Assembly (NCBI RefSeq): GCF_000003605.2
Contig: NW_003148769.1
Coordinates: forward strand, 288,880-352,879
Source: Saccoglossus kowalevskii
Taxonomy: Eukaryota; Hemichordata; Enteropneusta; Harrimaniidae
Reading direction: 5' to 3'
Length of the DNA: 64,000 bases
Under the pieces are notes generated by a model, which worked only from the letters and a program-made list of their open reading frames with translations, was not told the DNA's origin and searched no databases. A program made the translations under genes and the position numbers. Shown here piece after piece: positions 58,210 through 64,000 of the stretch. Numbering within the stretch: the stretch's first letter is position 1; each line of letters begins with the position of its first letter.

Positions 58210-58618
58210 TAAATACTGATTGATTATGTGATTTGTTTATTGCGTGTTATGATTACTGTACAATAGTGAAAAGTGCTTGTTCATACTTGAAATAAAATCT
58301 GTTACAATCGCTTGTCAAAATTCAATTTGTGTTTTTCAAAGTGCTGCGATGTTAAACACGTTTCCTAGCACATTTCTGGTGGAAACACTGTACAATAGTG
58401 CAAATTGCTTCATCAGGAAACACATCGTTTTATACTGTATATTTTGTTTTCAAAAATGATAATGTTAATGTTTTTTTACTATTTTATTAGTGTAAGGACA
58501 TTTAAAATGTCAATATTCAGTTAGTGTTTTACCTTTCAGAGTATTGCGATGATAAACACCTTTCAATACATATTTATGGTGGAATCAATTTTCAAAGAGT
58601 GGTGATAGTAAACATTTG
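58210..58618. repeat. 58-63 kb repeat family, copy 1
   Basis: Begins GATTGATTATGTGATTTGTT and contains GTACAATAGTG, AAAGTGCTTGTTCATACTTG and TTTCTGGTGGAAACA words that recur at 61287-61990 and 62020-62815. Non-coding; the short frames are artefacts. Confidence 0.85.
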
Positions 58619-58719
58619 TTATAAACGGTACGCGAGGGTATTTGGTAGCGGATATAAGACCTTTCAGAAGAAAATTATCATATTTGGCGAAAAATAATCA
58701 CCGAGCGTACCGTTTATAA
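58619..58719. mobile_element. 101-bp palindromic MITE-like insertion
   Basis: Perfect 15-bp inverted ends (TTATAAACGGTACGC at 58619-58633 and its complement at 58705-58719). It interrupts the repeat after GATAGTAAACATTTG, where the sister copy at about 62418 continues without it. Confidence 0.72.
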
Positions 58720-59028
58720 TCTTATTATATTATGACAACGTTGAATACTTAATGGGAATACGGCATCTTTTCGAAACGAAGTGTGGGGAGGGATGAATAA
58801 CCACGTTCTTGGGCCTCGTCATACACTCTTTCAATAGACATCACTTCAAGACACGTTCCCACAGGCATGTAATTCCAACAGAAAACGATAAAACAGATTA
58901 TTATAAAATTGCAAATGTTCAAGTTTATTACTTAAAATACATCGTCAATAAATCGAAAAGGTTTATACAATTATAAAACAGGAAAAAATACACATGAATC
59001 GACATTATACATATCGCGGATTAATACA

Positions 59029-60441
59029 TTAACATTTGTTAAGAGTGGTTACATTTGAACATGGCGGTTTTAAATTTTTCAAGTTGTCGTTTTCGAGGAT
59101 TTTAGTTTGGTTTTGGGGAAATATAATTTCTAGTATACACATATACAGAGCCTCCGAAATTGCAGTTTTTGAACAGGTTTTCTGTGGCGACTGAGCTTGA
59201 GCATACCGTTTCACTTGTGGAGATATTTCTCTGACACTGTACTTGAGCCATGCCCGATGTTGACGGTCGAACGACGCTGGAACTGGGGTCATCGGAAGGT
59301 CATTGTTACCACTAACGTTTGACATTAAAATGTCACTACACTGACGTTTTTGTTCACTAGAACTGTCGCGACAGTAACCCCTGATACTCCCTTCATTCTG
59401 ATGGCCACTTAAATTCATGATTATCCGTGTTGGTATTCCAGCGTTGTTGAATGATTTTATAGTGGTTGCTCTCACACAGTGGTTAGTGTACAGCATGCTC
59501 AACTCTGCGGCCGCTGATATTTTTTTCATCATTTCCCCCAAAGTATTGTGACCCAAAGGAGCGTTTGTATACCAAGTTGTTTCCCTACCTGTAAAGTTAC
59601 TAATAGGCCGCTGGAAAAAGGCATTATTGCTTGGGGGAAGCTTACTTGTATAATTTAGAATGGCCGTAAAAGGACAAAGTGGGAAGTTTGTTTTGGACAT
59701 CCGTTTAAAATCACCTTTTAAAATCCCCGGGGTGTTTTTTGGTTGCTTCCAAATAGACCAAAATAAAAACTCTACATAAAACCACACCAAACGTAAAAGG
59801 GACACCGGGTCACGGTCGGACAGTGTCTGCTGGTAAACATCTTACTTATGTCTCCCGCACTGATAACCATTTTGTGTTGGATTTTATCTTTCCCCTCCCG
59901 CTTTAAACGTTTTACTTTCCCTATAAATACATAATTTGGAGTTTTGAATTCCCGATCTTTGATAATGTTAATGGGGCGATTGAATGGAACATTGGTTATG
60001 TGGCGATGGATTGCTGCTCAAATTCCAGCGTAGCGTCTTACGCTGTATTCTTTCTTGTCCCTAGCCCTGACCTCGACATAAAAATGCTTCAATATTTTTG
60101 CCAGCTCTTGCACTTCCACCATTTCGAAGGCTGAGTCGATTTTCCGTTTAGAACACCACACTATACAAAACAAAACATAATTTTAGTACGGAAATTGGGT
60201 CATCATGAGGTTAAACGTTCAACGCATTGTTTACATACAACGATAATGGCGGCGTTCGCCAGTACAAACTATAGTTACGATATGTTATTTTTTTAATTTT
60301 GACTTTTATCACTCTTACATTTAAGTAATTTCACACGCCATTTTGTGCCAAACGAAGTTCTTCATCAATAGCGTAAATTTCATCCAGCTGGTTCCATTTG
60401 AAATGGAGATCAAAATTGATCTGAGGCTTGTCGTCTGACAT
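59029..60441 (-). pseudogene. Crypton-type tyrosine recombinase (KIAA1958/DUF3504-like), broken
   Basis: Read on the minus strand: a start segment (60441 down to about 60337, MSDDKPQINFDLHFKWNQLD), a probable intron with acceptor TTTTGTATAG, an N-terminal SAM-like/core-binding part (60160 to about 59840), and the catalytic part (59829-59032). The catalytic part has HCVRATTIKSFNNAG (HxxR), LSGHQNEGS and the GYCRD tyrosine, the C-terminal recombinase motifs shared by Cryptons and vertebrate KIAA1958-like proteins. Damage: an in-frame TGA after RRYAG near 59985, and a frame change near 59835. The usual first catalytic arginine (in GxRGxE) is not recognisable in FLFWSIWKQPKN. It is therefore unlikely to be active. 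Confidence 0.82.
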
Positions 60442-60668
60442 AATTACTATGTTCTGAAATTGCCGCTAATGACTTGCAGACGACAATATTTATCATATTT
60501 TAATCCACTTTTTGTTTTATTAATTATTCACCAAACAGGGCCCGAGTCATATATTGCCAGATATAAATCCTGACTTCAGCTAAACAGATGGCTAGATTCA
60601 CACTGATCATATTATAATTAGGAATATAATAAATAATTAATTGATTGATTATGTGATTTGTTTATTGC

Positions 60669-61288
60669 CTGTTATGATGTCAACGAATTTGCGTACCTGG
60701 GTGCAACCTTAACAAAATCAGGAGGAGGANNNNNNNNNNNNNNNNNNNNNNNNNNNNNNNNNNNNNNNNNNNNNNNNNNTCAGGCGGCTTAATAAAATAT
60801 GGAACAGTAACAAAATCAAGAGAGCAACAAAACTCAAGTTGTACAAATCATTGGTGTTGTCAGTGCTGTTATATGGATCTGAAACCTGGAAGATGACAAA
60901 AGGCGACGAAAGAAAACTCAATACTTTTCAAACAAAGCGTTTAAGGAGGATAATGAAGATAAAATGGCAAGACCATGTTAGGAATGATGAACTGCTAACC
61001 AGGACTGGGATGGAGAAATTGAGCACTACAGTAATGAAGAGGAGATGGAAATTTATTGGGCACACCTTAAGGGAGGAACCCACAAGCATCTGTAACACAG
61101 CATTGACATGGGCACCAGAAGGGAAAAGGAAACTTGGCGACGCACTGTAGAGAAGGAAAGAAACAAGGCTGGATGGAAGTCATGGGGGAAGCCAGAGTTG
61201 CAGCAGCTGATAGGACAGAATGGAGACGTTCGGTGGAGGCCCTATGTGCCACTTGGCATCTGGAGGATAGATGAGATGATAAGATAAA
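60669..61288 (+). mobile_element. RTE-like LINE tail, 5'-truncated, inserted in an older repeat
   Basis: Reads EFAYLGATLTKSGG before the gap, then LNKIWNSNKIKRATKLKLYK, VLSVLLYGSETWKMTKGDE, FQTKRLRRIMKIKWQDH and KRRWKFIGHTLREE, the post-reverse-transcriptase region of RTE-type LINEs. A frame change near 61130 (GKRKLGDAL to the ETWRRTVEKE frame) marks decay. It ends in ATGAGATGATAAGATAAAGA, a GATAA-rich tail typical of RTE 3' ends. Both flanks continue the 58-63 kb repeat. Confidence 0.88.
60730..60779. other. assembly gap (50 N)
   Basis: Exactly 50 Ns inside the LINE tail; about 45-50 bases of LINE sequence would be expected here by comparison with the family. Confidence 0.99.
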
Positions 61289-61990
61289 GATTGTAGTACA
61301 ATAGTGCAAAGTGCTTGTTCATGCTTAAAATAAAATCTGTTACAATCGTTTGTCAAAATTCAATTTGTGTTTTGCGTGCAAGTATTTTTCAAAGCGCTGC
61401 GATGTTAAACACTTTTTTAAGCATATTTCTTGTGGAAACACTGTACAATAGTGCAAAGTGCTTCATCATGAAACACATCATTTGATACATTTGTTTTCAA
61501 AAATGATAATGTTAATGATTTTTTTTCAGTGTAAACACATTTTAAATTGTCAATATATTCAGTTTGTGTTTTACTTTTCAGAGTGTTGCGATGGTAAACA
61601 ACTTTTCAATACATATTTCTGGTGGAAACCTTTACACAATTTGTGTCTATACATGTTCCGGGTGGAAATACTTTACAAAATATATGTTTAGAATAATTAC
61701 TTGTAAAAGTGTTGTGATAATAAGCTTATTTTATACATGTTCCTGGTTTAAACACTTTATACAATGTATGTCTAATAAATTCACTTTTAGAAGTGTTATG
61801 ATAATAATCATATGTTCTTGGTAAAAACATTTTTCAATACGTGTTTCTATTGGAAACAATATTTATAATGTGTTATGTGCCAAATTTGGGACAAGCTTAT
61901 CTCAATTTGAAATAATGAATACTTTTAGATTGGTTACCACTTGTTTTGGGACACACTCACCCAAACTATGTTTCAAATGTTGACCTTTGA
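61289..61990. repeat. 58-63 kb repeat family, copy 2
   Basis: Starts GTAGTACAATAGTGCAAAGT and ends near CACTTGTTTTGGGACACACT, CACCCAAA. Internally made of diverged units of about 80-85 bp with a recurring TTCTGGTGGAAAC and (T)AAAAGTGTTGTGATAATAA theme. Confidence 0.88.
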
Positions 61991-62019
61991 ATCTTGTTGA
62001 ACATGGGAAGAGGGTCATA

Positions 62020-62815
62020 ATTGTTGTACAATAGCGCAAAGTGCTTGTTCATGCTTGAAATAGAATCTATTATAATCGCTGGTCAAAATTCAATTTGTGT
62101 TTTGCGTGCAAGTATTTTTCAAAGTGCTGCGATATTAAACATATTTTCAAGCATATTCTGGTGGAAACATTGTACAATAGTGCAAAGTGCTTCATCATGA
62201 AACACATCATTTTATATATTTTGTTTTCAAAAATTATAATGTTAATGATTATTTACCATTTTATCAGTGTAAACACATTTTAAATTGTCAATATTCAGTT
62301 TGTGTTTTACTTTTCAGAGTGTTGCGATGATAAACACCTTTTTTTCAATACATATTTCTGGTGAAAACCTTTACAAAATTTGTGCCTAGTGAAATCACTT
62401 TTCAAAGAGTGGTGATAGTAAACATTTATACATGTACATTTGTACTAGTTCCTGGTGGAAATACGTTACAACATGTATGTTTAGAATAATCACTTTTAAA
62501 AGTGTTATGACAATAAACTCTTTTTATACATGTTCCTGGTTTAAACACCTTACAATGTGTATGTGTAATAAATTCACTTTTAAAAGTGTTGTGATAATAA
62601 CCACATTTTTAACATGTTCTTGATAGAAACACTTTTCAATACGTGTTTCAATTGAAAACAATTATCATAATGTGTTATGTGCCATTAACAGATTATAAAC
62701 AAGTGTTTATAATTGGGAACAAGCTTATCACAAAGTAATGACAACTTTTATATTGGTTACCACTTGTTTTGGGACACACTCACCCAAATTAAGTTTCAAA
62801 TTCTGACCTTTAATA
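62020..62815. repeat. 58-63 kb repeat family, copy 3
   Basis: Tandem copy of 61289-61990, offset about 730 bp at the left side and about 820 bp at the right, so it has gained one internal unit. CACTTTTAAAAGTG palindromes recur at its unit boundaries. Confidence 0.88.
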
Positions 62816-63043
62816 AAGTACATTTCCAATAACAGCAAACAAATAATATAATTAATGTTGCGACACAATAATATAGATGATATATTCTCACAATGTAACA
62901 GTTTAATGTTCCCAAAACAGTTAGTAAAATTAGTACAGCCAATTAAATAACACGCTAACATGCAAGGGTAAGAGTTTCATTGAATCTAACGGCCTTGGGT
63001 AAACTTAGGTACTGTCTTCTCACACGTTTGGGTGAGCACTGTT

Positions 63044-64000
63044 TCATGGTATACGCCATAGATGTGTTGTTCTAACTGTGTCTATACCATAATGTTTTTG
63101 TTTTAACTCGCTTACGTATGCTGTGATTGGCAATCTTGATTTGGTGCAGTAGGAAGAATCGATTTGAAACATATCATTCCAGTCCGATTTGTTTACCTCA
63201 AATTTCATCGAACTGTTTCTCTCAGCTTGTGTACAGAACAGTTTGTAATCGCTGTTTATCTGCCGGAAATAGGTGACTTCCTCAGATAGTGAAGGCGACT
63301 TTTTAAGACGTTGTAGGAATATTTCCTTAAAGTGTTCGTATAGGGTGAAATCAGCCTGACTGAAGTGACGATATAACTGTTCGGCATACGGTTGAACATG
63401 TGTAGTCTTTTTACTAACGTTAATCGGTATATAGAGTATATCTCGCAATTTCCAGCACAACATTCGTCTTAAGAGAATCAAGGATTCGTCATAGTATTCC
63501 AAAATCATCACAAGGTCGAATTCATTTTCTCTCATTTTTACAAATGTCATGATGGCGTTTACATCATCATATTGCGTGGGAGGCAATCCTAAGTCAAACG
63601 ACATGAAATTCCTCATGTATACACGGGTCGTCTCATTCTCCCATTTGTAGAAACGTCCTGGATGTTCAAGAAACTTTTCTAAATATTGTGTAGTATTTTC
63701 ATTTTCTTTTTCAACAAGCTTGCTCCATCCAAAATAATTGAATGCCGATTTGAACTGATTCCATGGATTACGTAATATAGTGACATACTTCGTCCCATCT
63801 GCCATTATATTATCAAAGGCGTTTCTATTATACACACAATGCAAACACAAAATATTAAACTTGGCATTGTCTTTAGAATGTATGTATTTTTTTTCACGAA
63901 CCGTAGAAGGCCACCCAAGATTCCATGTCTCCGTCGGTAGGACAATTGACAAATTATGTGTGTCAGCAAAACGTACAAATATCTGAGATGTGGTGTCACT
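63044..64000 (-). CDS. galactose 3-O-sulfotransferase-like protein, C-terminal part (runs off window)
   Basis: Open for 318 codons from the window edge to the stop at 63044. Galactose 3-O-sulfotransferases are Golgi type II enzymes moving sulfate from PAPS to the 3-OH of galactose on glycolipids or glycans. Visible: SDTTSQIFVRFADTHNLSIV directly after where the 5'-phosphosulfate loop should lie (outside the window), VTILRNPWNQFKSAFNYF (the 3'-phosphate-binding motif with its R and S), YMRNFMSFDLGLP, and FDLVMILEYYDESLILLRRM then LCWKLRDILYI, the strongest family block. Several N-glycosylation sequons occur. The part seen matches the usual C-terminal three quarters of the family. Intron position upstream and substrate type are unknown. 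Confidence 0.92.
   Translation of the reverse strand, partial: SDTTSQIFVRFADTHNLSIVLPTETWNLGWPSTVREKKYIHSKDNAKFNILCLHCVYNRNAFDNIMADGTKYVTILRNPWNQFKSAFNYFGWSKLVEKENENTTQYLEKFLEHPGRFYKWENETTRVYMRNFMSFDLGLPPTQYDDVNAIMTFVKMRENEFDLVMILEYYDESLILLRRMLCWKLRDILYIPINVSKKTTHVQPYAEQLYRHFSQADFTLYEHFKEIFLQRLKKSPSLSEEVTYFRQINSDYKLFCTQAERNSSMKFEVNKSDWNDMFQIDSSYCTKSRLPITAYVSELKQKHYGIDTVRTTHLWRIP

Overview
The window is animal nuclear DNA: AT-rich, mostly non-coding, with canonical GT-AG introns, many small inverted-repeat transposons and LINE fragments, and three assembly gaps of 50 Ns each. The receptor and lectin repertoire (aminergic-like GPCR, GABA-B-type class C receptor, secreted pentraxin plus C-type lectin protein, galactose 3-O-sulfotransferase) suggests an invertebrate deuterostome. 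A hemichordate would fit well, but the species cannot be proved from the sequence alone.

Layout. 1-7 kb: non-coding, with three small inverted-repeat elements. 7.3-8.5 kb (+): an intronless rhodopsin-class GPCR of aminergic appearance, followed by a 29-bp minisatellite that carries a POU octamer motif in each unit. 9-17 kb: non-coding, with a T-rich minisatellite, two more copies of a TTAA-flanked MITE and a (CATT)n tract. 16.9-24.7 kb (+): a six-coding-exon gene for a 377-residue secreted protein joining a pentraxin-like domain to a C-type lectin domain; every splice phase matches. 24.8-29.5 kb: non-coding, with a diverged tandem repeat rich in YY1-like motifs, a long inverted repeat and a TACAC pentamer satellite.

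29.5-53.6 kb (-): the main gene of the window, a 17-exon GABA-B-like metabotropic receptor (758 residues by my exon joins, all phases consistent). Its introns hold a 611-bp inverted-repeat element, a TTAA MITE 15 bp from a splice donor, a 5'-truncated LINE, an (AAAT)n tract next to another donor, and a 1.5-kb inverted-repeat element carrying a 198-residue coiled-coil ORF of unknown family. 56.0-56.4 kb (-): an orphan first coding exon with a hydrophobic N-terminus. 58.2-62.8 kb: nested repeats, consisting of an old tandem-duplicated sequence interrupted by a small palindromic MITE, a decayed Crypton-type tyrosine recombinase and an RTE-like LINE tail. 63.0-64.0 kb (-): the 3' part of a galactose 3-O-sulfotransferase-like gene running off the window.

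The genes do not form an operon or an obvious pathway; they are independent receptor, lectin and Golgi-enzyme genes separated by mobile DNA. The observations most worth following are the pentraxin/C-type-lectin architecture, the unassigned coiled-coil ORF inside a terminal-inverted-repeat element, the GPCR with altered ligand and activation residues beside an octamer array, and the receptor stop codon lying inside a consensus splice donor.
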